The translations under genes were made by a program, and so were the position numbers. Shown here one piece after another: positions 28,594 to 64,000 of a stretch of DNA of 64,000 bases. The DNA comes from Lampris incognitus. Taxonomy: Eukaryota > Chordata > Actinopteri > Lampriformes > Lampridae. How positions within the stretch are numbered: position 1 is the first letter of the stretch; the number at the start of each line of letters is the position of its first letter. The notes under the pieces are model-generated. The model was not told the origin of the DNA, did not search any database, and saw only the letters and a list, made by a program, of their open reading frames with translations. The stretch covers positions 143,007,585-143,071,584 of the forward strand of contig NC_079211.1 in the NCBI RefSeq assembly GCF_029633865.1, in the 5' to 3' direction.

Positions 28594-29787
28594 TACCGTT
28601 CAAAAGTTTGGGATCACCCAAACAATTTTGTGTTTTCCATGAAAAGTCACACTTATTCACCACCATATGTTGTGAAATGAATAGAAAATAGAGTCAAGAC
28701 ATTGACAAGGTTAGAAATAATGATTTGTATTTGAAATAAGATTTTTTTTACATCAAACTTTGCTTTCGTCAAAGAATCCTCCATTTGCAGCAATTACAGC
28801 ATTGCAGACCTTTGGCATTCTAGCTGTTAATTTGTTGAGGTAATCTGGAGAAATTGCACCCCACGCTTCCAGAAGCAGCTCCCACAAGTTGGATTGGTTG
28901 GATGGGCACTTCTTTGAGCAGATTGAGTTTCTGGAGCATCACATTTGTGGGGTCAATTAAACGCTCAAAATGGCCAGAAAAAGAGAACTTTCATCTGAAA
29001 CTCGACAGTCTATTCTTGTTCTTAGAAATGAAGGCTATTCCATGCGAGAAATTGCTAAGAAATTGAAGATTTCCTACACCGGTGTGTACTACTCCCTTCA
29101 GAGGACAGCACAAACAGGCTCTAACCAGAGTAGAAAAAGAAGTGGGAGGCCGCGTTGCACAACTGAGCAAGAAGATAAGTACATTAGAGTCTCTAGTTTG
29201 AGAAACAGACGCCTCACAGGTCCCCAACTGGCATCTTCATTAAATAGTACCTGTTAGAGCCTGTTTGTGCTGTCCTCTGAAGGGAGTAGTACACACCGGT
29301 GTAGGAAATCTTCAATTTCTTAGCAATTTCTCGCATGGAATAGCTTTCATTTCTAAGAACAAGAATAGACTGTCGAGTTTCAGATGAAAGTTCTCTTTTT
29401 CTGGCCATTTTGAGCGTTTAATTGACCCCACAAATGTGATGCTCCAGAAACTCAATCTGCTCAAAGAAGTGCCCATCCAACCAATCCAACTTGTGGGAGC
29501 TGCTTCTGGAAGCGTGGGGTGCAATTTCTCCAGATTACCTCAACAAATTAACAGCTAGAATGCCAAAGGTCTGCAATGCTGTAATTGCTGCAAATGGAGG
29601 ATTCTTTGACGAAAGCAAAGTTTGATGTAAAAAAAATCTTATTTCAAATACAAATCATTATTTCTAACCTTGTCAATGTCTTGACTCTATTTTCTATTCA
29701 TTTCACAACATATGGTGGTGAATAAGTGTGACTTTTCATGGAAAACACGAAATTGTTTGGGTGATCCCAAACTTTTGAACGGTAGTG
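28591..29787. mobile_element. Inverted Tc1/mariner half-element (palindromic)
   Basis: Arms 28591-29125 and 29253-29787 are 535 bp each, equal in length and nearly identical when inverted, around a 127-bp asymmetric centre. Both ends are CACTACCGTTCAAAAGTTTG and both flanks are TA. Each arm encodes the first part of a Tc1-type transposase facing inward (MARKRELSSETRQSILVLRN, then IAKKLKISYTGVYYSL), the paired-like DNA-binding HTH. The left side continues through the centre to SGRPRCTTEQEDKYIRVSS and then stops. No DDE catalytic domain is present, so it could move only in trans. Confidence 0.9.
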
Positions 29788-31227
29788 TATATAACATGCA
29801 TTACCCACTTGAACAGCTTTGATCAGCATTTCTGACATTTCAAGTTTCGAGACTCAGGGGAGTAGGAAAGTCCTCCAAACCAAAAAAAAGAAAAGAAAAA
29901 AAGACCATGTTGCTAGCTTAGTTTTCAATAAGGACAATGCAGAGGAGCTACTGTATCTGCCACCCGCCACCCCACCCCACCCCCCTTGAGCTGAACTGCC
30001 ATAAAAGATAGGCGATATGCCTCTTGGGACTAGGATGTGTCGAAGGAATGCGTGTGCAGGTATCCTCCTGCCCGTGGGGATTGTGGAGAAAGGCTTGGCA
30101 CACCAGTTGATCCTGTTTGATAAAGGTCCTGACAGGCCCAGATTATATGTCTCAGCCTGGAGGAGGTGTCCGTGTCTCATTCCTCCGCAGAAGAAAGTCA
30201 ATCTGGTGGGAAAGAGGCGGTGCCACGCCTGTAGGCGTCCGTTTTTGTGCGGACGCCAATATACCTACTAGCCCGGTAGACACAGCCCCCACCCACCCCA
30301 CCACCCCACCCCCCAAATACCCCCATGTAGCTGTGCGCCAAACCCAAACACCCTTCCCCGTCTCATTTAGCTGACCCCACCCAGACTCCGTAAATACCCT
30401 TTCTATGGAATCGCGGCGTTTGAGCTGGCGGCTGTGAAATTTACGATTGCTGCCTCGAAAACGGGGGTGTGCGCTTTCGGCCTCGTCTCAGATGTGCTTG
30501 GCTTCTCCGTTGCCATCACATGTAGCCGCCTATCGATACACATCTAATTGATCTGACCCCCCCCCACTAACCACACGTAGCGGCACCGAGTCGGGCATTC
30601 TTCTGCGCCGCTATCTAAAGCTATGGCTTGTATGACGTGGAGAGAGGGTGGACGGGGGAGGGGGGGGGGCGGAAAATGAAAGACAATGGCCCGACATGTA
30701 CTGAGTGACAGGCCTTGCCCCCGCGCTCACCCCGTCCATCATCTCCGTGCCGGGGAGCAGGCGAGCCACCCGGGACCTGTCAGAGACGGCTCTCCCGCAG
30801 CCAGAGGGGCCCCGGCCCTCGACACAGACAGCCACATCAACAACCCAAGAGCCAAGGCGAGGAGAGGACGCCCCGCCGCCGCCGCCGCCGTCATCCGTCA
30901 TATCTACCCGCGGCGTGCCGGCAGACACTCAACCCCAAAGACCGTCAAAACACACTGCTGACAAAATGTTTGCGCTATTAAAGTCATTACATAATTTGTT
31001 CCCCCTGCAGAATATGCTGCTGGGAGGGAGCTACACCCAAAACCACAGAGACCATATTTGGACACAGAGCAGACGCTAATTGTCTAAACCGCCATTAAAG
31101 AGGGGAGAGAATGTGATTATCACAGCTACAACAATAGCTTTCTATTTTTTTCTTTCCAAATGCCTTCTCTCCCCTCTGAGATCAGCAACGTTACAAACAG
31201 TGGGACGGCACTGGAGATAAGCACAGC

Positions 31228-31230
<3 letters not shown>
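29788..31230. other. Unassigned intergenic sequence
   Basis: Contains a GCC-repeat patch near 30,872 and several homopolymer G or C runs. No gene supported on either strand. Confidence 0.4.
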
Positions 31231-31321
<91 letters not shown>

Positions 31322-31410
31322 GCTGAGGCTGATTGGGCTGCGAAACACTCAGCTGGTTCACAGACTGGTGACTGACTGGCGGTCCCTCTCCTGTAGACAT
31401 GGCATAGAGA

Positions 31411-31475
<65 letters not shown>
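31231..31475. repeat. (CA)45 and (CT)n microsatellites
   Basis: (CA)45 at 31231-31320 and a (CT)n tract at about 31412-31475, with 90 bp of ordinary sequence between. Further simple repeats (CAT, CAC) occur at 31,821-31,871. Confidence 0.9.
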
Positions 31476-31477
<2 letters not shown>

Positions 31478-31871
31478 CCCCTCATTCCTAACCTCCTCCC
31501 CAGAGAAGAGACTAATCCACACCACCTAGCTAGCGGATGGATGCCAGAAAAACTGAGATTCGCGTGTCCCCCGGGATTGTTCTGCCATCTTTTGCGACAC
31601 CGGCCTCGTTCCCTTTGTGCGTGGCGAGAGCGCGACTCCGTCCCTCTCCTCCTCCTCCTCCCCCCTCCTCCCCCCTCCTCTCCTCCCCCCCCCCCCCATA
31701 AATAATCACTTCGTTTGTGAGGTGACGGAGGTACACATCAGGCTGATGTCACCGGTCCTCAACAACTCCTCACTTCCTCACCCCCCCCCACCTAAACCCC
31801 CCCACACACACACAGCAGTGCCATCATCATCATCATCATCATCATCCCATCACCACCACCACCACCACCAC

Positions 31872-32630
31872 CCTCACTGGAACCACTCTCTTAATTCGAG
31901 GCCCTGATTGACGACGCGTCTCTTCCGCGGGGGTGGCGTCAAGTTGAAGGGCGGGTCATCTGTCACCCGGCACAGGCCACAAGAAGTGTTTACAGTAATG
32001 GAAAGGCTCCAGCTCATCTGGCCCCTCGGAGACGACGGACGAGCCAAAACTTGAATAAATCAAATTAGCTTTAGGTAAACAAGGCAACGTACACACGGAG
32101 GGCTGCTGACTTACCATTCCGGTTTTCATTTTTTACGACTCGGGGGGGGGGACGGGGGACGGGGGGGCAGTTTGGAGTAATATAACGTTTTATATCTTCA
32201 GTGAGGATGACTCATTTGACCTTGTTCTAGATGTGAGAGTTCCTCCGAGTGATTTGCCACCATTTTCCTTGCGTCCCCCCTGGATAATTCACTTTCACAT
32301 TAGCAGCTAAGAGGAGTCAGCCCCTCCAAGGCTACCAGTTCACGTCACTGAATCCAGCTCCCTGAAGTTCCCCCTCTCTCCCCGAAATGGCCAGAAACAC
32401 CCAGCTTTCAACGGGTACTAAACATCACGTGATGGATGAACTTCTGTCTCAACAAAACCTTGGGCCTTGTTTTAAGAGGGCATTTCCCCCCTCCCATTTC
32501 ACATGTCAAGGATGCTCGCATCCGCCCAAGTGCCATCGTTCCACGAGGTATGTGGGCCGGATGAAAGTGGGACGGGGACCCGTCCAGAGAATAGTGCCAC
32601 CTGGGCGGTCCGCTCCTGTTTGCCAGATCT
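31872..32630. other. Unassigned intergenic sequence
   Basis: Ordinary sequence with a G-rich patch near 32,143-32,166. I see no exon or repeat family. Confidence 0.4.
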
Positions 32631-32639
32631 GGGCCAGAA

Positions 32640-33850
32640 CCGAGCCATAGCAATGCCGCATGTGCCACATATTTGCCAAAGGTGGCCATATTTGTTTGGG
32701 GTATTTGGGCCATATTCACCATTTACCACACGGGCCACTTCAGGGTCACATCCAGATCACATCTTGCCCAGAGCACCGCGTCTTTGCCAAAAAAAGGCCC
32801 ACATTTGATCTGGCATATTTGGGCCTACAGGCATAACTTATGGGGGGGGGGGTCAGGGGGGACATGTCCCCCTCAATATTTAGAAGAGGTGAATTTGCCC
32901 CCCCCCAAAAAATATATATCATGAATGATAATGTTAACTCCCTCGCCAAAAAAAGGTAAAATAACAACACAGACAGTCGAACTACTTAAAATGTCATTCC
33001 TACTTGTTTTCCAACGATTTCATACACCCCTATGCTTGGGACCGTACCATTTTAACCTTGCCACTGGGATTGCCGACCTCGTTGCTGTCTTGCAGTTGCC
33101 CCTGACAACCAGGAGAGCGGAGCATGAATGATGGTGTAAACAAGTGTAAGTAACGTAGCTAGCCAGCTTGCTTGTCTAGCCCAGTACACCACCCTTTCTT
33201 ACCTTTGGGGTTTCTGAGTTAGATTTTCTTACGTATTTCCGGGTGAATTATAGCCTTATCTAGTTTATAACTTGTGTTTGGGGTTATCAGTTCAGACACC
33301 CCCTCACGAACTAGCTAGCTAGCTAGCTAGCTAGCGCTTGCTAACAGCAGCCCCTAGACGTTTATGTTAGCTTAAATGAACTTGAACTGGTAATTTCGGG
33401 CACGTGAGATAACATAATAGGTACATCTACAAACCAATTTGTGCCAAGGGTATTGTATTAGTTCAAATGCATCTACTACTTTCATTCTCAGAGTCAACTT
33501 GAGCAAGAGGAAAGTAACAGAAGATATCCGATAGGCTAGCCTATCTGAAAGTTGTTTTTCTTTGACATAAATAAGACATTTCCACAACAAATTGATGTAG
33601 GAAAAGAGCAAATTGGTGCATTCAAATTCACCAGAATGCAGGAAATTAAATGTGTGATGCTCCAAATTTCCAGGGGGAGGACCCCCTGACCCCCCCCCCA
33701 ATGTTCAAGTGAAACTTGCTCCACTGTAAAATTGGGCCATATTTGCTATTATACATGTGGGCCACATCAGGCTCACATCCGTTTTGTCAGGGCCAGAAGA
33801 AGGCCATCAGTGCCGCACCATTGCCTGAAGTGGCCCACATCCGGGTGCTA
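32640..33850. mobile_element. Terminal-inverted-repeat element nested in another repeat
   Basis: Inner element about 32838-33701: left end GGGGGGGTCAGGGGGGACAT, and the right end, inverted, GGGGGGGTCAGGGGGTCC. The flanks on both sides share GGGCCATAT and GTGGGCCACAT-type phrases. This suggests one older dispersed repeat split by the insertion. No transposase frame. Family unknown. Confidence 0.4.
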
Positions 33851-34205
33851 TCTGGCTTGCCTACCAACACGGGAATCGCCGGTTCGAAACCCCGTGTTAC
33901 CTCCGGCTTGGTCGGGCGTCCCTACAGACACATTGGCCGTCGTGCCTGCGGTTGGGAAGCCGGATGTTGGTATGTGCCCTGGTCGCTGCACTAGCGCCTC
34001 CTCTGGTCGGTCGGTCGGGGCGCCTGTTCAGGAGGGAGGGAGAACTGGGGAGAATAGCGTGATCCTCCCACGTGCTACGTCCCCCCCCCCCGGCGAAACT
34101 CCTCACTGTCAGGTGAAAAGAAGCAGCTGGCGAGCCCCGCCCCCCGGATTAGCAGAGGGGGTGGAGCAGAGACCGAGAAAAAGAGGGTTAAAAAAAGGAA
34201 AGAAA
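33848..34205 (+). mobile_element. tRNA-derived SINE (fgfr1-locus family), copy 1
   Basis: Lacks the first part of the tRNA head; keeps the B box in GCCGGTTCGAAACCCCGTGT. The body includes TCGGGCGTCCCTACAGACAC, GGTCGCTGCACTAGCGCCTC and CTCCTCACTGTCAGGTGAAA, then an A-rich tail. Confidence 0.8.
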
Positions 34206-34217
34206 AACGTGACATAT

Positions 34218-34377
34218 TGTAACGTGCATGGATAAGAAGACACGCTGGCCGCTGGCCGGGGGGTCTAACCCTTCAGTCTAACGGTTAGCGATGCCCCCTG
34301 CGGTGCGGGCGATACGGGTTCGCGTCCCGGCCGCGGCAGTTCCTGTGGTTGCGTTGTCTCCCCCCGAATTCGCTACA
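34218..34377 (+). mobile_element. Second family of miniature LTR with tRNA-like insert
   Basis: 160 bp, begins TGTAACGTG and ends GAATTCGCTACA. It shares the layout of the 10,280 family: a similar GATAAGAAGACACG start block, then a tRNA-like part with an A box (TCTAACGGTTAGCG) and a B box (GATACGGGTTCGCGTCCC). The tRNA-like sequence and the tail differ, so it is a separate family. It sits right after a SINE tail. No clear target duplication. Confidence 0.5.
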
Positions 34378-35416
34378 ACATGAAGCACAAAGTGAAACTT
34401 GAGAGCTGTTTTTCCCCCCAGTAAAGAAGTTTATATGAAAAACAATGCAAACTACAAATCATTACCGTTTAACTACAACGATCTGATCTGTTGTGTTTTT
34501 CCAGTCCCATGTGCGGAGTCTGGAACTGGGCAGCTGGCACGAAGGGCTCCCCGCGGTCGGAAGGCCGAACAATACGTTAACCTGACCGACATGTATGAGG
34601 AGCGCTGTTTGTGTGCAGTCGGTGGCGGGCGGGCGGAGCAGTCATGGCTGGCTGACGCCGAGACACCTTTAATTTGAGAATTACAAGCGTTCCGGGGTCG
34701 GGTTTTTTTGTGTGTGTGTGTGGAAAGGAACCCTCTACTTTCATTTCCTCTCATCCCAGGAGATAGCAACCACTTGATTGCACATTGTCAAATACCCGAC
34801 TTATAATTGCCGACAACAAACACGCTGCCGACCTCCCACAGCGTGACCCCGTCAGCCCCCCCCCCCCCAAAAAAGAGAGACCGGTGTTTATCATTTCTGT
34901 TCGACGCCTCGTAAACTCATAAATCCCGGTGTGCAGCTGTTGGCTGGACGCCGCCTCGCCGGTGCGATGCCGGACCATCACCGATGAACTTTGCTCCGCC
35001 CAGCTCCTCCTGTGCCATCTGTCGGGAGCGAGAACACCCTCCGCCTAATTGCACCTCCGATTCGGGCGCTGCGCCATTAGGGTGGCTGTAAAGCCGGAGC
35101 TCCTCAGGCGCTCTCCTATAGAGCCCTCCGCCGTCACCTCCAACCGCAGCGCAGCGGATAATAACGCCGCCTTTATTGCAGCCCGTTTCCAGGGACCGAT
35201 GACACGTCTCCCCCCCAAAAAACCGCGAGGGGGGCCGCGTGCTCTGGTAATCCGGAGGTGTCCATCCGGTGAGGGGGGGGCATTTTCCGGCCTCGCGCCC
35301 TCACCGGCCGTGAAGCGTGGCGCTTAGGGGAACCGGCGCTTCAGAAAACATCCGGACGCCTGAGCCGGGAAGGTCGAGTTCGCTCGGCTCGGTTCCGAAC
35401 ACGTTGTTTCTACGTA
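34378..35416. other. GC-rich intergenic sequence
   Basis: CpG-rich from about 34,900 on; no exon recognised. May belong to a regulatory island downstream of fgfr1. Confidence 0.35.
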
Positions 35417-35594
35417 CCAGAGGTGTAAAAACCCGGTCCAGAAAGTACAAACCCCTAACCGGGTCTTTACTCCATCCACGTATTAAACGGCTGATTTGGG
35501 AAACTAGTCAGTGCAATCTGACGGTTTAGTACATGGGTGGAGTAAAGACACGGTTAGGGTTTGTACTTTCTGGACCGGGTTTTTACACCTCTGG
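35417..35594. mobile_element. 178-bp fold-back MITE
   Basis: Ends CCAGAGGTGTAAAAACCCGG and its inverse. Arms of about 58 bp are near-identical when inverted around a roughly 60-bp centre. Non-coding. Confidence 0.8.
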
Positions 35595-36102
35595 TTAACG
35601 CCATTGGCGGTGACCCCACCCCCACCCCGGTGCCGGGTTTTTTTTTTTTTTTTAGCCTGTTGCATGGAGACTGCGGCGCCGGGCCCATGCATCAGCCGGT
35701 GGCAGGAAGCCAGAGCCGAGACACGGCCGTCGAGGCTGGCGGGAGCTGATAGATGGAGGTGTAACGCCGGCGGCACTAGCCAAGCCATTCACGCCGCCAT
35801 AAATTACATGTTTACCGCGACCTGCTGCTGCTGCGGCTCTCCGCGCCGGCCGCCATCTCGCCTGATGCCGGGCGGCACGTCATCGTAGTTAATGGGCACC
35901 GTCGGCAGCCCGCGCGCTTAAATGGCCGGGGAGATCGAAGCGGCCGTCGCTCCGCCCTCCCCGCGCGCGCGCCCCGTAAACACGACTTGGATCACAGACG
36001 AGCCAACGCTGATATTTATAGACCTGTTTATTAAGTTTAGAGCAAACTCTTGAGCATTTTAATGGTTTATATATATATATATTTTTTTTTTTTAATATCG
36101 TT

Positions 36103-36419
36103 TTTATTTAATGTAATCATTTTACAATGGCGTGTTCTGCAACCCTTTACCAGAAGTTTATAAGGCGGCAAATGCAACTCCTGTTAATTAAAAGCATCCA
36201 TCACATGGGAGGCGTGCACAGTGGAAAGTGCATCGTATCCAACTAAAGCAAAAAAAAAAAAAAGACTGGTTCTGATGGGTAAAAACGACTGTGGGTATTT
36301 ACAGTGGCCGCTCTCGACTCAAGCGTCCAATCTGGGTCGAGATGGCCAAATTAATTTGTATTTTCCTGTACAAGGTTATCTTGACCACTCCACTGGTATG
36401 TCTACACACATACACCCCT

Positions 36420-36456
<37 letters not shown>

Positions 36457-37622
36457 TCTCCTAAAACAGTGTTTCTCAACCCAGTCCTCATGGACCCCCT
36501 ATCCTGCAGATTTTCATTGTAACCCTGCATAGGTAGCCCTGCTTGTACTTACTCAACCAGTCACCTCATGGCACTCAATTATGCAAGGTGTGCAAACTCG
36601 GACATTCATTGCTGATTGGTTGAATAACTACAAACAGGTACCTATTCGGGATTGCAAAGAAAATCTGCAGGGTAGGGGGTCCTTGAGGACTGGGGTGAGA
36701 AACACTGTGACCTAAAAGCATGGGTTTTTAGAAGTGAGCATGGCTAACTTCCTACGGACGCGTTTGCTGAACGCCGAGCCACCGTTTCATCTCAAGTCCT
36801 CTCGTGGAAACACCCGCCTGAAAATATACATTTAGCAAATACATGTTTCAACGATTACGCAGCAGACTAGAGGGGAAAGCGAAGCCGAGAAGAAGTGTGA
36901 TACAAAAAAAAAAAAAAAAAAAAAACTGGCCAGGTAATCCTCATCATCTTAAGAAATGCTGTAACAACTGCCCCTACAGACTACGTTTAAAAATGGATCA
37001 AACAAATTGTACAAAAAGAAAAATAAATCAAGTATGGTAATAAAAATAAGAGTACAGTGTAAATATATATTCATATTTATAATTTTCTACCTGTATTTAC
37101 AAGAAGGTAAGTTTCAATGACGCAATGGACCACTGTGCTAGCATGTACAAGGGACGCGTGTCCCCTGTATATATAATATTCTCTGGATTTGGTCTGAAAA
37201 GCCGAGCGCTTTCCTTCACCGGTGATGGAACGACCACAGAAAAATAAAATAAATTCAACTGACACGTCAGGTCAGTCCTTTCAATTCTCTTGACCCCCGT
37301 GGCACGCCCAAAGACGGGAGAAGAGCGGCAGTCCGTTCTTTTCCAGGACCGCAGCGATCTGCGAACTCCTGATAATACAAAGTGCCCCATAAACAAACAC
37401 AACGCCACCCTCAACACCGGGGACGGGCGGCGCTCTTCAGTCCTCATGACCCGACAACTCCCGGCAGATGTCCGACGTCCCGTCCTCACAGAGCACCAGT
37501 GTTCGAGCTTCATCTCCGGGAACTGTAGTTAAGAGTCCAACCTCGGGTGGCAGGGTGAGGAGGATGGGGGGGAGGGGGAGGGCGGAAGTGTCAGGGGTTT
37601 TGTCTTGAGGGGATGTGAGGTA
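36103..37622 (-). terminator. fgfr1: fgfr1 3' UTR with poly(A) signals
   Basis: AATAAA on the minus strand occurs at 36108-36103 and again at 36032-36027, giving a 3' UTR of about 1.5 kb. It includes a (CA)n tract (36,422-36,453) and the hAT MITE at 36467-36707. The DNA from 35,595 to 36,000 beyond it is GC-rich. Confidence 0.5.
36467..36707. mobile_element. hAT-like MITE in fgfr1 3' UTR region
   Basis: Same family as 26522-26761: ends CAGTGTTTCTCAACCCAGTC and an inverted CAGTGTTTCTCACCCCAGTC. CCTAAAA occurs before the left end and again 3 bp after the right end, probably a blurred target duplication. Confidence 0.75.
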
Positions 37623-61194
<23,572 letters not shown>

Positions 61195-61287
61195 CCTGTT
61201 GAGGGAGCTACAACTTCTGGCTTCTTTGCGAGTGGAAATCCATTCAGACTTGTGGGGCATCAGCACTGCGTCATTCACAGTGCTAAT

Positions 61288-64000
61288 CTGGAAAGGGGAA
61301 AAAGAAATCACATGACACGTTAGCAAGACCTGTGCCTCTGGAAATCTCAACGGGCCCACTTTAGCTTCGGACCATTGTGTCAAAAACCATCGTGGGACAT
61401 GAGTGTGACACAGAAATGAGTTCAACCTACGGTTTGTGAAAATCAGCTTAAGGTATAAAGGAAAATCAGCTTAAGGTATAAAGGGTAGGATATTCCTAAA
61501 AAAAACAAAAACAATGTATAGACTCATACAAAAATAATTTCCTCTCAATTATCCCTTATGACCCGCTAGACGTGGGTGGCGGTGTCTGTATCTGCAGAGA
61601 CCCCGTCCCCTGCCTGTGTTTTCTTATTTTGCCGTGTACGGGACGTTTCCGGGCTTTAACCTTCGGGCAGCGGGACTCTATAAAAACTTAGCGACCAGGT
61701 GCCAGAGATGGGAAGCACACATCCGAGAGGACGCTACGACAATGGCGGACACAGCGCCGAAAAGGCGTAAATAATAGCGGGGCGAAAACGCCAAGCGGAC
61801 AAAGCTCGTTCCAGAGCGAATCTGGGGGTTTGGCGTTCCCCCGCCGCCGGCGAGCACCGAAGGAGAGGATGGGGGATGAAGAGCGACGCGGAGTCGGCCT
61901 GTATACTGGGATGTGTCCTGGACACAGCGGTCGGGGGGGGGGGGGGGGCGTGTCCTTCTGGTGATGCTGAGCCGGGGAGGAGGGGCCAACTTTGAACATG
62001 GTGTTTACAAACCGCAACCGACAAAATCTACTCATTGTGTCTTTAATGACCCAGTCAACTTGCAGCAAAAAAAATTGTAGTCTCAGATAATCAAGCTGGC
62101 ACAGCAGCTTCCGTTTTATTAGATAAATTGATTAATTAATTAACAAATAATAAAAAAAAATTATAAGTAGGTACTGAAGTATTCACGTTTGCCAGTATGA
62201 AAACACTCCATGACAGGAAATGAAGACCATCAGGCCCACTTTCATAACACACACACACACACACACAACTTCTAATTTTAATTTACACTACTCATAGGGC
62301 TGTTCTTTTGCTTACAAAACTTAATAATTTTGAATGACACAAATCACAAAAAAGAAAAAAAGAAAAAAGCTGTGCAGCACTGAAAAGACATGATCATCAG
62401 TCAGGGCCGTCTCAGCTCGGACCGCCGTCAGTGTGTTTTCCTTGTTGACACTGCTGTTGATATCACGCCGAGGTTGAGGACACGCACTCAAAACCAGGCG
62501 TACTGCAAACAGGGACGCACATCTGTTTGCATCATCACCTCTGCAGCATCTGGCCATAGAGATTAACACTTGCCCCTAACCCCCATAATCCCCTTCAAGG
62601 AATTTGTTCAAGACCAAAAAAACAAAACAAAACTGAGGCCTGTTATGCGACACCCCTGTAGAGAGACCGCCAAGCCATTATTTCCACGCTCGGAGATCTA
62701 TCACCTAACAGTTGGTTTTGGTCCCAACCCTAACATGACCCCCGACCACCATTTGGTCCCATAACTGTCAAGTTGGGGGAAACAAATGCTGGTTTGTGAG
62801 GCTCCTGACGAGACAAACCTGCAAACACCGCAACGTCTTTGTCAGCGGTGCGCCCTATAACCAACGCACCCCCCCAAAAAAAATCCATGCAAAATATCAA
62901 AGGTTCCCTTTGTGATCATGCACGACGTCACAGTTGAGTCAAAGGAATCCCCGCTCGTTTGTGCGATCACAGACGATGCGGTTTTTGCGATCTTCGAGGG
63001 GCTATTATTGCTACTGCTGGTATTCGTCATTGACCATTCACGGGGGGGGGGGGGGCGGGCGGGGGTGGTTCCTCCTAAAAACCAATTTAATTTCGCTCTA
63101 CGAGAATGTTCTCATGTTCTGGCAGCTGAGTTGTGTCAGGGGGGTCCGGCGGGGATAAAGAAGCTTGGTCATCCCAGCTCTGTTTGCAGTGAGTCAGTCT
63201 TTGGGACGCTTCCAAGAAACTACTTCTGCTGCCAGACAGAAGGAAGTCCAAAGAGCGGCCCAGCCGACCACATTCCCTGGGCTCTCATCAGTACATGCCC
63301 ACTAAGACAACAGCACATAATTGAGGGAAGATGAAAACATCGTCACCCAACACTTGAGACACAGAACGCTTTGTCCCACTCGGCTCCCATGGAAGTGCGT
63401 GTTCGAACCCACGTCTCCCTCTCTACTTAACAGGCGGAGCACACTCATCGCTCGCCTATTGGAGGGGTGGGGTACTCGTGAATACCAAGGCCATGAAAAT
63501 ATGACAGCTGGCGTTTTAGCGCTTCACTTAATCCCATTCAAAACAACTAGTTAAGGGACTGGTGAGTCTATTTTCACCGGCCGAACCGCAGGAACGCTTT
63601 ACCGACTCCTCCCCGGGGAAACTCGGGGGGGGGGAGACTTAAGTGTCAAATCCAGACACCCGCAGACGAATTCTTAAAAAGTGGTCGGATCTCTTGAGTG
63701 TCACTGACCCGAATCAATCTGAGATTGATGTGGGTGTAAGAAGAAGAGTGATCTTACCGAGACAGAATATCATAATTTTACTTAACGCAAAACCAAAACA
63801 GAGGATGAAACACAGATTTACCCAGCTGCCGTGACCGTTATGGGGTTCGAGGCCCGGCCAGGATTCAGAGAAGCCTCGGTTCGGGGAGCCCCCCGCCCCG
63901 CCGGCCCGTTTTCACCGTCACGACGGTCAATTTATGCTCGAATGTCACATTTATGTCTGAAAACCACCGGGGAGCCGCTCGTGGTTCGCTGCCATTTAAG
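61288..64000 (-). other. fgfr1: fgfr1 upstream or first-intron sequence
   Basis: The acceptor at 61288 shows that a noncoding exon lies further upstream. A CpG-rich patch at about 61,725-61,990 is the best candidate for a promoter, but no convincing donor could be fixed. The remainder, including poly(G) near 63,044, is unassigned. Confidence 0.35.

Noticed and set aside
61195-61260. Upstream in-frame ATG as the fgfr1 start
   Set aside because: It would place 22 polar residues before the hydrophobic signal peptide, and its Kozak context (C at -3) is poorer than that of the chosen ATG.

Overview
This window is vertebrate nuclear DNA, almost certainly from a teleost fish. It holds intron-split genes with GT-AG boundaries, an FGF receptor with the vertebrate exon plan, and a fish-type repeat load (tRNA-derived SINEs, Tc1, hAT MITEs, Penelope-like and L1/Tx1-like remnants, long microsatellites). 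Four protein-coding genes are supported exon by exon, all on the minus strand and all with vertebrate orthologues.

Layout, left to right. (1) entpd4, 5' half only, about 650-3,400; the gene runs off the left edge. (2) chmp7, complete, 10 coding exons, 4,230-8,053; its poly(A) signal lies only about 350 bp from the splice donor of the first entpd4 exon. (3) 8.05-13.9 kb: a CpG-rich chmp7 promoter, two nested LINE 3' ends, a decayed ISL2EU-type DNA transposon (THAP and HTH transposase parts plus a convergent YqaJ-nuclease remnant), and very short LTR-like repeats that contain tRNA-like pol III boxes. (4) lgi3, complete, 9 coding exons, 13,886-20,848, with a Penelope-like remnant, a palindromic tandem array and a SINE in its introns. 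(5) 20.9-36 kb: an intergenic stretch without a recognisable gene, made of minisatellites, a palindromic microsatellite, a near-perfect inverted Tc1 half-element, MITEs and GC-rich blocks. (6) fgfr1, complete coding region, 37,623-61,194, with mutually exclusive exons IIIb and IIIc and the VT+/VT- alternative donor; seven copies or fragments of one tRNA-derived SINE family lie in or beside it, six of them within its introns. (7) 61.3-64 kb: upstream or first-intron sequence of fgfr1; no 5' noncoding exon could be fixed.

The coding exons were joined by eye from acceptor and donor sites with phase checks: chmp7 gives 458 codons, lgi3 551 and fgfr1 809 (IIIc, VT-), each exactly in frame to a stop. 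The genes are not one pathway. CHMP7 is an ESCRT-III/nuclear-envelope factor, ENTPD4 a Golgi/lysosomal nucleotidase, LGI3 a secreted neuronal LRR-EPTP protein, and FGFR1 a receptor tyrosine kinase.

The most unusual signal is the pair of tiny LTR-like families (10,280-10,813, 22,420-22,554 and 34,218-34,377). They have TGTA...TACA ends, a tRNA-like pol III promoter inside the repeat and, in one copy, an LTR-PBS-LTR arrangement with a primer-binding site matching the 3' end of tRNA-Leu. This resembles a TRIM/Cassandra-like retroelement with a tRNA-type, rather than 5S-type, insert.
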